64,000 nucleotides of DNA. Origin: Lycorma delicatula (lineage: Eukaryota > Arthropoda > Insecta > Hemiptera > Fulgoridae). The notes under the pieces are model-generated. The model did not search any database and was not told where the DNA came from. It worked only from the letters and a program-made list of their open reading frames with translations. Every line of letters begins with the position of its first letter. Positions within the stretch are counted from its first letter, which is position 1. Shown here piece by piece: positions 1-12,544 of this stretch. The position numbers and the translations under genes are program-made. The stretch spans positions 205,266,036 to 205,330,035 of the forward strand of contig NC_134456.1 in the NCBI RefSeq assembly GCF_047948215.1. The letters are read 5' to 3'.

Positions 1-1789
1 AATAACCAACAGATTTTTTTCTACTGTTTATCATTGATGAACAAAACAAAGGCCTCTAATCATTGCTTAAACTTATGAAAAAATGTAGGTAATAAAAACT
101 TGATAAAAGGGTAAAAAAGGTAAAAAAAAATCCTAGCACAAGAAGGAAGAGTAATTTCAAAGTCAAAGGAGGTTTTAATTAAGGTTTATATAAATACACT
201 AATAAAAGTAATAGCATATTCTGTTTTTTACATGTACACTTATACCACTAAAATATTTCACAAGTTTTATAACGAAATGGAAATACACTTTCCATTCTTT
301 AATTTCTTTCATTTTATACTGTTATATACAAAATTTACTGATAACAGGAACTCATTAAAACTTTTGACTGCACAATCCCCCCAATACTGAAGAAATGAGA
401 GATCACAGACACAAAACAACTTTTTACAGAAAAGAATATCACTGGCGAGATTTTACATACAGACAAATATACTTGTACATCATGAAATTAATATTATAGA
501 TTTATAGCAGTAGTGTTATTGCAGTAGAAGTACTTTGTTATACTTATATGAAACTGATAACTGAATGACCATAAGTTAAATATAACAAATGAAACATAAC
601 TAACTATTTTGAATACTGTCTCATCACATATTAATTTACAAAGTTATTAAGATTTTGTAACATTTTCTAAGATGTATTATTATGTGTAATGTATTATTAT
701 TATTACTGTTTCTGTTAGTTTTCTTATAATAATAATTAGCTTTATTATTGTTTTTGGTATTACTTTTATGTTTTTGTAATATTACTGTATTGTATAAATC
801 AAATATATACTTATGTAAGTATTTGTATAGTAAATTTATTATAAGTACACGTTTGTGAGAATATGTGTGTATATGTACCTACCCAAAGAAATACAAGAAA
901 TGAGTGTTTTTCAAAATCAATAACATCATTTGAAATTATTTCAGACCCACACATTGACAGGTAGGAGATAAATGAATATAGTAAGATACTGTAAAAAACT
1001 GCCAAAATGAAAATATATCACAAGGGGCTGAAGGAATTTTTAATTGATAACTCATTCAGATCCAAATGAATTCCTTTCAATATTATTTTTCCTTAAAAAA
1101 TATTATACTTTGATAATATTAGTAGGTGCTTTTCCCTTTTCTATGTTCTTAAAGTGTCTCTAGAATATTCTTTAAAACGAAAAAAGATTTTTGATAAAAT
1201 AAGGATAGACTAAATACAATAAACAGAAGTCATGACAAAAGAAAATGATTTATTTACCACTGAATAAGAAAGAATAGAACTGTAAAAACCTGAAATGACA
1301 TGCTGAGATTAAATAGTTTGATTTCATTAAGTAATTTACATAAAACAAAAAATAATTTATTTTCTACAAAATAATAATTAAAAAGTATTATTCAAAATAT
1401 AAGTTACTTTCCATGCTCTTTATTTGAATTAGAAGTTCTTTTATCTTAGTATTCCCTCTTCATCATGACATGTCTACAACCATACTTGAATAAATTTAAC
1501 CACTGAGTAATTATGTTAAATTCAGCAATTTTTTATTAAAACTGAAATTGAGACTCAATGAATTTGTATCAAATTTTGAATAAAAATGAGTTTTTACATT
1601 GTGAAAATGTTGCAAATTCATTTAGCAAGTCAGTGTTCAGGAATGAGCAGTTTATAAATGAAACATATGCACCAAGGATAATTACGAATAATTTTAAGAA
1701 GAATAGAGTTGGAAGACTAGATAATTTTCATGGTGAATGAAAAAAAAACCATTGAGAAAGAAGTTACATCTATAGATAGAATCATTTTT
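1..1789. other. AT-rich intronic or flanking DNA, no gene seen
   Basis: I see only AT-rich sequence with short A and T runs and chance short ORFs. No exon-like GC rise with splice sites is visible on either strand. If the host gene is skywalker, TLDc-domain exons should follow on the minus strand. None was recognised here, so they probably lie beyond the left edge. Confidence 0.5.
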
Positions 1790-2050
1790 ATGGAAGTTGC
1801 TAGGGAACTAATACAGTTCATGCAAAACTATGTTTTAGGAATGAGATGAGCAGCAACAAAATTTGTTCCACAACTGTTAAAAACTGCATTATCAAGAAAT
1901 CTTTAAGAAAATTATAAATGAGGTCACTAAAGATTACTTTGCTCTAATTCATCGTAACCAGCCCATGGGTATACAACCACGACTAACACAAAACCTGGAA
2001 GTTCCCGATTTAACCAGAAAAATAAGACACATCATGCTCGAATCTAATTC
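1790..2050 (+). pseudogene. mariner transposase fragment
   Basis: This is a short decayed piece of a Tc1/mariner transposase, readable only by switching frames. It shows a stretch like the family's 'AAKFVPQLL' segment (here TKFVPQLLK). After it come EVTKD and a segment resembling 'TGDETWVYGYDPETK' (here SPWVYNHD followed by a KTWKF-like tail). The catalytic GDE motif is not preserved. No terminal repeats were found around it. It is an old, non-functional insertion, and the boundaries are approximate. Confidence 0.55.
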
Positions 2051-2346
2051 TTAAGTTCTTACTATTTTGTTTGATTATTATATGATTCTGTGTTCCATAA
2101 ATTTTTACACGTGATTATGGTCAAATAAGGAGAACAGTTTCAAAATTTTATTTTGTTTTTGTGAAGCTTCATTAAAAAGATAAGCAGATTTATAGGACCA
2201 TTCATGGAAATTTTCATCAGCTAAAATGTCATTGTTTGGAAACATTTAACTAAAAATATTAATGATAGCAAAACCACAAACCACAATATTCTGACTATAA
2301 GACATTAGCAAAATGTTCTATAACCACTGATAGTGATTACTTTGGA

Positions 2347-2358
2347 GGGGGGGGGGGG
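2347..2358. repeat. poly-G run (12 G)
   Basis: Twelve consecutive G residues sit in an otherwise AT-rich stretch. The flanking 2060-2480 sequence shows nothing else recognisable. Confidence 0.9.
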
Positions 2359-2479
2359 ACAATATAAACATAGTAAATAAAAATGCCATGATTTTTACTT
2401 CCTTGTACAGAGTAAAGCTAGTAATTGTGATCGCAAAAAATTTCAGATTTCAACAGAAATATACGTTTTGACTAGTTTC

Positions 2480-2885
2480 AGCATGACGTCTGTATGTATG
2501 TACTTATGTATTTCATATAACTCAAAAAGAGTTAGCCGTAGGATGTTAAAATTTTGGATTTAGGACTGTTGTAACATCTAGTTGTGCACTTCCCATTTTG
2601 ATTGCAATCGACTGACCAAAAGTGTCCAAAAAAGCCCAAAATTCAAAAAATGTAGATTTTGAACTTTTTCTTAACTGAAGTAATAATCCCTCATTGAGAG
2701 CTTTTCAACAATATATCATAAGTGGTACTTATTTTCATTAGTTCCAGAATTGTAGCCAAATAAAATTTTAATTAATGAAATATTTGGATCTTATGAGGGG
2801 AAGGCACATCAGTTCAAATCAGACTTTTTTTTAAAATTTAAATACATTGATTTATTAATAATTATTAATCTCTGATTATAAAAAA
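2480..2885. repeat. dispersed repeat, family A
   Basis: This is moderately complex non-coding sequence with a TGTATGTATGTA start and a 'cataactcaaaa' motif. Its last ~65 bases (about 2820-2882) closely match 56930-57008, including a shared 'gatttattaataa' core and a 'ctctgatt' end. Two copies in one window imply a dispersed repeat. No coding capacity was seen and the class is unknown. Confidence 0.55.
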
Positions 2886-5800
2886 AATTACAATAAATAG
2901 TAATTCATTAATAACAATAAAAAGAAATCCTAAGTTATTAATGTAATAAAATCTTAAGTACTTTTAAAAATGTGTATATGTAATTTAATAAGCAGATTTT
3001 TGAATAAATGAAGATCATGAATTCAGTATTCAAATCTTTTATATAACTTAAAAACAAACAAAAATATATTCCAATATGTAAAAAAATATTACCTGATAAA
3101 AGTATCAAATATTTTTTCCAGTTTTTCAAACAATAATTAAATTACAAATGATTATATGCATATATTAAACATATTTGAAAAAAAAAAGAGTTAGTATAAT
3201 GATGACGAGGATTTATACATTGTATTGTTTTAAAGAGAATCTAATATAAGTGGCCATTTATGACAAATTAAATTCAATAAATTTAACGTGATTAAAAATA
3301 TATACTCTTCAAACAAAATTAACAATCAAAACTACACAATATAAAAACCAAACATCTAAAAAATTCACATTTTAAATAACCTATTTTTTAAAGTTAAAAA
3401 ATTCAGTAAATATCTTCCTGGAACACACTAACTCTAATGTAATTTGCACACACATACCTTCACACAAAGTTTGGACAAGCTACCAAAAAAATTCAAAATC
3501 TAACCTACAAAAAATCCATTTAACTATCAAGAAATTCTCAATATTTTATAAGACAAGAAAAGTAAAACCAGTAGATCCTAGTCAAGATAATGACTGCACA
3601 CTTATCACGTCCTGACAATTCATTATCAAGAATACCTCAGGTGTTCAAAAAACAAACATTTCCTTCTGAGACCTTGTTTGTCTATTATAAAATAACTATG
3701 AAAATATAAACAGAAAATACAAGAACACTTGCCAAAACTTAGCCCCATCTTAGTTTTTATTTCATCTTCACCATCATAAGATTAAAAATTATTACACACA
3801 GCCATTTATAATTATGTTGATATTAAAAATCTGTCAAAATTTTTCTTTATAGTATTTGTTTTTCTTTAATTATTAAAAACATTTTTGCTTAAAAAAAAAT
3901 CAAATATTCAATATATGTAAACTGATTTTTAAATTAAATTACAATACATTTTATGTTTTTTTGAATTTGTAAGACTTTTGTATAAGACTTCCGGTAATTA
4001 ACTTTTTATTAAAAAAAAAGTAACTTTTTTTAGAATTTCACAACTTTATATTATATTAGTCAAGTAATTACAGGGTTTAAAAAAAGTGTCATTTAGCAAT
4101 AAATAAATAAAATAAAAATAAAAAAAGACATGCCAAGGTCGTTAGTTAGATGAACTAGGTAGTCAACAAGGTAGTCATATTAGAATCTATTTAATCTAGT
4201 ATATTCTTTAAAATTCTGCATTTTTAAAAAAACATAAAAACTGGACTAGTAAAATTGATTTTTAAATGTTAAAAGAAAGGAAATGGAAAAAGGAAAGGAT
4301 AAAACTAAAACAAAGGATAATAAAACCTCAGTCTTGTGTGAAAGCAATGCTTAAGTGGATGTAAGAGTATATTGCCAGAGTTCTCAAAATTCAGCTTGTA
4401 TTATTCAATTTTTGATGTTTTCTGATTTGGTACAGTAAAATGTTTAGACTAGAAACATTATTTCATTCTAGTAATGAAAGTATTTTATAAAAACTGGGTA
4501 CTAAACAAGATTTTGTTACCTGCATTGATACATCATAGTATATTAGGAAAGTAAAATTAGTATAGTAAACTGGCCAGATGTTCAAAATATATCCAAAATT
4601 AACAATTAAATTTTGGTTAAATTTTTTCTTACTTTGTGTTAGTGTTTTCTGAATCAGTGCATAGAAACGCAATGAAACCATTTTCACACATTGTATATAC
4701 ATGTGCTGTGTAAAGTAATCTAAACAGTAATTTTTGTGTGAGCTCATATTTGTACATCACAACAGTTACCATTTCACATAAGCATTGTCTTCATTTATTC
4801 ATTAGCAAGCACAAACATCTTATCAAATTTTTCTTCAGTTTTACTCAACATTAGTTAATCTCAAATGGCTTCTCTATTCTCTCTAATGGAAATCATGTTC
4901 CAATTAATTTTTTCAGTGTTAGGAATACAGGAATAGCAAAATTCAATAACAAGTTTTGTAAAGTACATAGTGAAAATGTGATGACTGATTAAAATGTTTA
5001 AAAGGGTCATGTGTTTAATGAAGGATGAGAAAATGTGCACAATGAAGATAAAAAATCATTATCAATTTTGATAATGATTTTTTTATAGATGACTAAGAAG
5101 GGTCAATGAAAAGTCCATTTCATGACTTCCAGGCTTTCACTAAAAATTCACAATATGAAGTGAGTGAAATAGTGATGTATCATTTGCTTTATCAAAAAAT
5201 GCATGTTTGTTAGGTGTTCAGAATGCTTTAAGATGGCCAAATATAAACACCTTTTAATACACTAACTACTGACACATTACCAAGAAGAAAATGTTATGTT
5301 GAGCCACACATTGTGATCAAAGTTGAGACGTGTCACGTATTGTACATAAATCAAAATAACAGTTAACATTATGGCAAAACAACCACTTTATAATAATAAA
5401 GTTCATGCAGACATGATCAAAAGAAATAGTACATTTTTTTTCAATAATAAATCCTCATGTTTGTTATAAACCACCTAAAGACCTATAGTATCATAGATAA
5501 CAAAAGGTTATATAATCTTGGTTCTTGGTCTTCTTTTGCTCCATAATATGATAAAAACCCAATCTTTTTGCATTTTCTGTCTTTAAAAGTTCACAACATT
5601 TATATCTTAAAAAATGGTGTATGTGAGTTAGACTGCAATTTGGTAAGCACCTAAATATGGGTGAGACTGCTAAAAATGTTTGTTGAATTTGGTAAAAATA
5701 TAACTTTTACAGTATAATTTGGTGTATTTTTTTAAAAAAAGCATAATAAAACTTATTTTTTGATAACTTTAATTTCATAAAAATGCCATCAGAATGTTAC

Positions 5801-6680
5801 CCACCAAATGCAATCATCTTTTACGGCAACAGCTCTTTCCGATAAATTCTACAAATATTCCTATAAAAAATATCCCAATATGTTAAAAATTTTAAGAAAC
5901 GATATTATATATTTACTATAGTGAATCACTTAAATTTTTTACAGTTCTTGTAATTTCAGATAGAAATTTTGGTAAAGTTAGGAAGAGGAACACTATGTAT
6001 ATTTAAATTTCTACTTAAATAATTAAAAATTACAGTTTAAAAATAGCTGTTTCAGACATAGATCTTGTTTCAACATGAAAAGAAAATAGCAGTGCAATTT
6101 TTTAATCTGGTGGATATTTTCCGGGTTTACTGTTTTTTTCTTTCCAAGCAGCTGCGATATGCTTCGTAAATAATAAATGTTACCATCAATGTGTTTTATT
6201 CAGCTTGTAACAGTATACAGAAATAAAAGAAGTTCCAGGCATTATTTCAAAAATTAGATAATGGAAACTACGTGATAAATTCAGAATTTTTTCAGTTTAT
6301 ACAATTTAGGACAAAAGTAGTTTGGATTTTGCTTAAATTTGAATTTGCAGTAGTTTCTGATTAAAAAAATGAGATGATCATGTAAAAATAAACCAAATCA
6401 AAATATCAATACTGTTGTTTTTTCCTCCTCAAAAAAATAAGCATTTTCCAAAGTACACTATTTTTAAATTACACGAAAAATAACAATTACACTTGTCACT
6501 CAAATATAACCCGGAATTTTGCCGCGCAGACTGAGTAACATTAGTGAATGTAGTAGGGCACTGCAGGTAATTATTTGGACATATGTGGTGGGAGGGGGGG
6601 GAGCAACCAGCCAGCCATGCCCGTACTACGTCTCATTCCCATGTCAGTTAGCAGAAAGTCTGAGCAGGAGGTAACATCAT
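2886..6680. other. AT-rich intronic DNA, no feature recognised
   Basis: This holds simple AT-rich sequence with short homopolymers. A GC-richer patch with an imperfect G run near 6590-6601 may be the 5' untranslated part of the mariner remnant that follows. I found no exon, RNA gene or intact transposon. Confidence 0.5.
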
Positions 6681-6689
6681 TTGTTGCAT

Positions 6690-7620
6690 AACGAATTATA
6701 ACCTGATTTTGAACCAATTAAGGTGTCAAATCCTCTGAAATTTTAATTCATCCTATGCACAGTTCAGAGATGCTACCCTCTCAGAAAATTTTGAAGTTGC
6801 TGTTATATAGAAGAGAATGAAAGTCATGAACATCATCCACAGACCAGCATTGATGATAACATTCAGGCTGTTTATGACCTTGTGGAAGGTGACTGCCACA
6901 TAACCATTGCTGAAATTGTATCAGAGTTAGGCATAAGTGTTGGAAGTGATGTACATACATGTTGTCCTCTTTGAATACAACAAATTGTGGGCAAGGTAGG
7001 TTCTACATCTTTTCACTAAGGCACAAATAAATGTCCGGAAGGACATCCATCAGTGGCTTTTTTGAAGAAGAGAAGGCATTTTTGGACCTTACTACAACCT
7101 GCAACATAACGTGCAGCCACCACTATACCCTAGAAAACAAGGGAACAAGTATGGAGCGGTGGAAAAGTTGGGAGGGGTATCAATCAAGGCTAAGAAAAGC
7201 TTGTCAGCTAGAAAAGTTCTGGTACACAAAAAAAGGTGTGCTGCTGATTAATTTCCTGCATAAAGGACAGTAAATGCAGCATACTACTCATGAAATCAGG
7301 GTTGCTTATCGCAACAAACTACATCAACAACTGGTTCACCACATCCTTCTCCATAACAACACATGATCAAACTGGTGATAAACTCACTAAAATTCACTGA
7401 CACATCTTGAACACACTGCACAATCCAGACTTGTCATCGTGTGATTTCCACATGTTTGGGTTTGCTGAAAGAAGCTTTAGGAGGAGGAAGATTCAAAGAC
7501 GATGCCATAGTCAAGTATTATGCATGCAATTAATGTTGGGGCAACCCTCTTTCTCTTTTTCTTTTTTTTATGAAAGGATCAGGAATCAATCTGTGAATGA
7601 AATGTATTTCTGTTGAAGGA
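6690..7620 (+). pseudogene. mariner transposase, decayed
   Basis: This is a mariner-type (DD34D) transposase copy that once spanned about 0.9 kb. The DNA-binding region is recognisable at about 6850-6950, with DDNIQAVYDLVEGD and ITIAEIVSELGISVGS, matching the 'RELVEEDRRITIREIAEELGIS' region. The catalytic region follows in another frame at 7031-7273, with HHYTLENKGTSMERWK like 'VHHFEPETKRQSMEWH'. The C-terminal part at 7407-7500 contains NPDLSSCDFHMFG, like 'SPDLAPSDYHLFG'. The first catalytic Asp motif (GDETW) reads as a non-acidic NITCS, and the second (HDNA) is also lost. Several frameshifts and stops break the frame. It is inactive. The ends were not defined. Confidence 0.75.
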
Positions 7621-7624
7621 AACT

Positions 7625-8226
7625 ATGTAGAAAAATGAGGTAATTTAATTTAATATCAATAAAGGTATATAAACAAATTTCAGTTTATATTTGAATTTGA
7701 CCCTCCTACAGTGAAATAAAAATTAATATAGTTTAGCTAATCGTAACTTAGTCATTTACAATCTGACAAGAAAAAGAACTGGCCGAGAGATGTGCAGCAT
7801 TATTGAGAGAAAATGTTTTTGAGATGGATACAGTAGAGGTGAATCGAGCTCATTCACTCTTTTCTGTAGTGTGTTAATTGCTCTAGTGTAATTTCATTTT
7901 ATCAGAACCAAACCTTTTATAAATAATTTGCAATTATATAAAATATGATTGCTTTAAAATAACCTATCAATAAAATATCCGACTGACCGACCACCAAATC
8001 GTAACTGAAATAGAAAACTTCATATTGGACTGTTTGGGGTTTATAAAGCTAGGAAAGAAAAAAGTAAAATAATGAATTACACAACAAAGTTATTATTGCA
8101 TCACAGACATTAATTTATTATTACCATTGTTATTAATCACACACTAGCAAAATTATGTGGTTATTTACATAAGTACACATTCACAGATTAAGACAGCATT
8201 TTGTGTTTAAATAAAGCACTGATTTA
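7625..8226. other. AT-rich intronic DNA, nothing recognised
   Basis: I see no gene, repeat or RNA in this stretch between the mariner remnant and the microsatellite. Confidence 0.5.
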
Positions 8227-8354
8227 ATATATATATATATATATATTTTTTTTCTTCAATATATATATATATATATAATATATATGTTTGTGTGTGTGTG
8301 TATTTGTGTGTGTGTGTGTGTGTGTGTATTTGTGTGTGTGTGTGTGTGTGTGTA
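8227..8354. repeat. compound (TA)n/(TG)n microsatellite
   Basis: Two TA tracts separated by a short T-rich spacer pass into a long TG tract interrupted twice by 'tattt'. It lies about 180 bp downstream, in transcript sense, of the candidate exon at 8532-8591. Confidence 0.95.
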
Positions 8355-8531
8355 AGTATACTATACTATTAGATTAGAGCAGTGTGATAAATCCAGTCAG
8401 GTTTTAAAAACATGAACAGTGACAGACTGACAGAAAGATACAGGCATAGAGTGTGAGAGACAGAGAGCGACATTGACACTGCCTGCAGGTGAGCATAACA
8501 GATAGACAGACAGAATGTTAGGCGGACGTAC

Positions 8532-8591
8532 CAGTGGACTCAAAGCTCCTGGACTTCTCCTCAGTCGTTCTTTCAGGCTCCTCGGAGATGC
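8532..8591 (-). CDS. sky: probable 60-nt linker exon of skywalker/TBC1D24
   Basis: This short GC-rich island stands out from AT-rich surroundings. On the minus strand it is bounded by TTCTAG on the upstream side and GTACGT on the downstream side, a plausible acceptor and a good donor. It is exactly 60 nt. Read in phase 0, like the upstream exon's donor, it encodes 20 residues, ASPRSLKERLRRSPGALSPL. A Ser/Pro/Arg-rich segment suits the low-complexity linker between the TBC and TLDc domains of TBC1D24 proteins. That linker begins in the preceding exon (23553-23774), which ends Ser-rich. Its size would make it easily missed. The acceptor's pyrimidine tract is weak, and I have no homologue for the peptide. 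It could be an alternative exon or a chance GC-rich island. Confidence 0.5.
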
Positions 8592-10545
8592 CTAGAAGAC
8601 ACACCCTCCACCTTAACAAACACTGCACCCTCTACCACCACAACACAACTAATAACCATAAACCAAATATTATGGTCATATTACACATCAAAGAACACAC
8701 TCAACAGCCCGATAATATATACCACTACAACCAGCAATATACTACAATTGATACAATAAATCATTATGTCAGTGCACCTTCAAGCCTGTCCCATTACAAA
8801 TTTGAACTTGTTCTATGAAATGAAATTATCAATAAATTTAATGATGTAATATTTGGTTCATTTTGTAGAAACTGGTAAAAGGAATTACTCATATGATCAA
8901 TATGCTAAACAGATACATACAAGACAGAGGAAATAAATAAACAAAGCATAATAATTAAATAACAAGTACTATTAAAATGGAGTGTATAAATTCTAAGGAA
9001 AAAATTATTCAAGAAAAAAATCACTATTATCTACTTGCAATATTTATGTGGATTTTTTATTTATTTCATAGTAGTTCTCAAGTAGTAAATAATGTAAATC
9101 TTTGCATGAAGCTTAATTAACAAACAAGGTAATCAAAATCTTTTCTACTTTTGGTTCGGCAACACTTTGGGTATTCAATAACCTTACACTGGGCACAACC
9201 CTTGAAGAAAAACAATATATTACTTATGAAGTCTACTTTCCATGAGATTAGAGATGACTATATCAGTTATGAGATCTGGTATGGCATTTAAAAGAATGTA
9301 AATGCACACCAGGTACTGTGCAGTTATACTCAAATTCCTGACACCTGATCAAAAACAGCAGAATTACAATATATGTCAAAAGCTTTCTAAAACTATCAGC
9401 TCTCACTTTCAGTTTAGTTTTAGATGAAAAATTATAGTTCACTGCTAGTAACTGATGTATAATAATAATATGTATTTACCAAATCTCAAGAGAATACGAC
9501 AGAAAGTCAGGATTGCAACAAAGAGTATGTAGTTTCTTTTTTAAAAATTAAGTTCTGATAATTTGTCACCTTCCTTGAAGTATTGTACTTAGAATTTATT
9601 TTGTACCTGGATGAAATCATAAAGCCTAATAACTAATGCAATTTTTGGCATGTAACAGAGAAACTGTGCACGAATAACATAGTGCTTGGGAAGATTCAAA
9701 TATAGCTGGGAGTTGTGTTATATTAATGTATCTGCTCAGACCTCTAGTTGAACAGTCTTATCTCAACCCTTTGCTGAACTCTAGCCGAATCTGGTTAAAC
9801 AGTTTTATTTAACTGGATAAATATACTCTGAATTGTAAATACTTATACAGATTCAGGAGATGGGTCAGACTTTCCTTAAGCAAGCTTTAGTACGTTGAAA
9901 GAGAAACGTTTTCAGAGGAAAAACAATTTTTTTTTAGCGCACATATTTTGAGTTGCTAATTGAAAAAAAAGTAATAACCTGCTTCTATCCAGATAAAGTT
10001 AGCAGATCTCCTAAGAGATACCATACCACCTCTACATGGAGGAGCTCTTGAAACACTTCTTGGATGGGGTTTTTAGTCCTGTATTGTCTTTCTACTAGTA
10101 AAAATGTCCCTTTTTCACCATCTTTTTTCTCTAATTTCCGATTCCTTCTTTCCTGTTCTTTTAGCTTGTACCCCAGTTTTTTAGTTTTAATAACTGATTC
10201 AAGGCTAATGTTGACTGAGCTACTGTTTCTTTGTAATTTGTGAAATTTTGTGGGGATAGCTAGTTTATGAAAACTTACATGGATTGTTTGTATTTGTGTG
10301 GAGTAGTATCCAATTGGTACCAGTACAAAAAGCTTAACTTATGCCAATACAAAAAGCTATCTACTAATGCCTCTCAGAAAATGGCAGCTTCCTACAGATT
10401 GCATCTTAGTCATATCAATCTTTTCATGAAACTCAATTTATCATCCTTCTTGTGATTCTGTTTGATTTTCACAAATATAATTGGGAACTGAAAAGGATTT
10501 CTGGAAAGCACCCAGGATATAAAAGAAGCACTGAGATCATTATTA
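8592..10545. other. intron sequence, nothing recognised
   Basis: This is AT-rich intron upstream, in transcript sense, of the candidate small exon. A Cys-rich minus-strand reading near 9130-9240 was considered and rejected. No other element was recognised. Confidence 0.5.
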
Positions 10546-11220
10546 TCCAGGATGTTTATAAAAACAGTTTCAAGAATTCAGGGGATGGTCCCCCACATAG
10601 AAATAAGTTTACCTATCACATATATCTGAAAATGCTTAGTTCACCAGCTATCTGCCATTTTGTACTTTTTAACAAACAAATTTATTTTTCAGGAATGGTT
10701 AAATGCACAGAGCTGAAATTTCATATACTGTAAATTTCATATCTCTCAATTGCCGCTATAAATTTTTTACAGTGCCATGTAAATTTCTTAATTGTTAATA
10801 TGTCTGTAGCTGCTGGTTTATTTAAATTTTGTTACAAAAATATTAAATGTTTTATGACAAAGAAAATGATTTATTAAAATTTGTTCATAAATAACACAGT
10901 TACGGCAAAAATTCTTTGAAGCAAATCATTTTAGAAAAAACCAGTTTTCATTTCCTTCAGAATTAAGTTAAATAACTTGAACTAATTTAATAATATTGAA
11001 AATACTGTAGTAAAAAAAATATTATTGAAATCATGATCCTATTATAAATAGTAAATAATAATACTGAAATATAATTTGGATTAAAACAGATGTTTATATA
11101 TCTGTTCAGAGATGAATACGTTCAACTGCTGTATGAATTAATATTTTTTTTTTACCATTATCTTATTCACAGAGGCAAGTAATGTGAAGCATATTTATAT
11201 AATTTAGAAATGGATATGTA

Positions 11221-11970
11221 TTTAATGTATGTTGCAACACTCGTTGAGACGAGATGGCTATATCAGGAACACTTTCCCAACTAAGTGTTACCTTCTCACA
11301 CAATGTTTTCATAAATTCATAGGTGGCTCAGACACAAGAAGCTTAAAACCTGAATAATGTGGCAAATCAGAATGACTACACATTCAATATGTACACCCAA
11401 ATTCGAGGAAGGTGTATTAGATGAAATACCTAACATCCTGAAAAAAGTACTAGAAAGCTGGCCTTGGAAGTACTACAGATAGGCCATTCTCAACACCCAC
11501 ATGTGGTCAATTGAAAACCTCATGCTGTTTCAGAGAACCATCACCAATATCAGTTTTCTATATACATATGGACTGGTATTCTGGGTGACCACTTATTTAC
11601 TTGCTTTTTACCTAAAAGATATTTACACTTCTTGAAAACACTAACAACAATATGTGGTTCATGCTGGATGGGAATGGGGCTGAGGCTCATTAAAGATTTC
11701 AATTTCAAGATTACCTAAATGAAGTATATCAAACAGATTAATTGGTCAAGGAAGGCCCAGTAGCATGGTCTACAAGGTCTCCTGATCTAAGTCCATTTAA
11801 CTTTTTCTTATGGGGACATTTAAAGACACTTGTATATAACACCCTCAAAGATATCATATAAGAATTGCACAAAAGAATTCTAAATGGGATTGAGAGGATT
11901 CAGCAGATACCTGGCATCTTTCAAAGAGTCCAGCAGTCGATGAGAAATGCCTGGATGCATGTATTTTGAA
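11221..11970 (+). pseudogene. IS630/Tc1-mariner-like (DUF4817-type) transposase remnant
   Basis: Translation in shifting frames recovers several segments of the insect DUF4817-associated transposase family. These are CTPKFEEGVLDEIPNIL near 11390, MWFMLDGNGAEAH near 11650 (compare the family's 'IWFQQDGAPPH') and RSPDLSPFNFFLWGHLKTLV near 11780 (compare 'RSPDLTPLDFFLWGHLK'). A C-terminal RVQQSMRNAW segment follows near 11930. Internal stops and frameshifts are frequent, so it is inactive. It sits centrally between the long inverted repeats of the element at 10546-12542, which supports its being that element's own transposase. Confidence 0.8.
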
Positions 11971-12284
11971 TGATAACCGTCATTTTGAACAGCTGCAGAA
12001 GTTTCTTATGTTTTATCTGATGTGACAATGTATTGTTGTTAAATAAATTTTAATTGAAAAAAGAACTATTAAAAACCACTGCCTGTTCATTAAACAAAAA
12101 AACATGTAATGCAAATCATTTTTCAATATTAATATTATTTATATTTATAATATTTTCATGATTTCAGTTATATTTTATTATAATATTTTCAATATTATGA
12201 AATAATTATAATTTCTTACACGATGATAAAATTAATCAAAATTATTCCAGTTGAGATCTTGTAGAGTTATTTAATCTTATACTA

Positions 12285-12311
<27 letters not shown>
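12285..12311. repeat. poly-T run (27 T)
   Basis: Twenty-seven consecutive T residues lie just inside the right terminal repeat of the 10546-12542 element. Confidence 0.95.
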
Positions 12312-12317
<6 letters not shown>

Positions 12318-12544
12318 GTGACACACTTTAAGAATTTTTAAACAAAATTTTAGCCAGTAAAATTAACCATTCCACTTATTTTGTATTTATAGCATACAAA
12401 TTTTGTACTTTTATTTTAAAAATACAAAATGGCAGGAGGCCAGTAAACTAAGCATTTGCAGACATAGAAAAATAAAGGTCTTTCTTTATTTTGATGTGGG
12501 AACTATCCCCTCAATTCTTGAAACAGTATAAATAAACAGGTGAT

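Larger units (their letters stand above)
10546..12542 (+). mobile_element. DNA transposon with long terminal inverted repeats
   Basis: This element of about 2.0 kb is bounded by inverted repeats of about 170 bp. The left repeat is about 10546-10720 and the right about 12370-12542. Shared blocks, read inward from each end, include an outer CAGG..GTTTAT, then ACAGTTTCAAGAATT, then the 'gggga' block, 'aatgcttagt' and 'tgccattttgta', in the same order. The interior holds a decayed IS630/Tc1-mariner-like transposase (about 11221-11970) and a 27-T run. CAGG-type termini are common in insect elements of this superfamily. Target-site duplication was not resolved. Confidence 0.75.

Noticed and set aside
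8534..8818. 94-codon plus-strand ORF
   Set aside because: It overlaps the GC-rich minus-strand exon candidate, and the remainder is low-complexity His/Asn/Thr-rich. It is best explained as a shadow.
9120..9240. Minus-strand Cys-rich reading KGCAQCKVIEYPKCCRTKS resembling a small zinc-binding exon
   Set aside because: No clear splice acceptor or donor bounds it, no ATG or conserved family was recognised, and it does not match skywalker/TBC1D24.
10267..10733. Two plus-strand ORFs of 62 and 93 codons
   Set aside because: The second runs into the left terminal inverted repeat of the 10.5-kb transposon, and neither shows recognisable domains.
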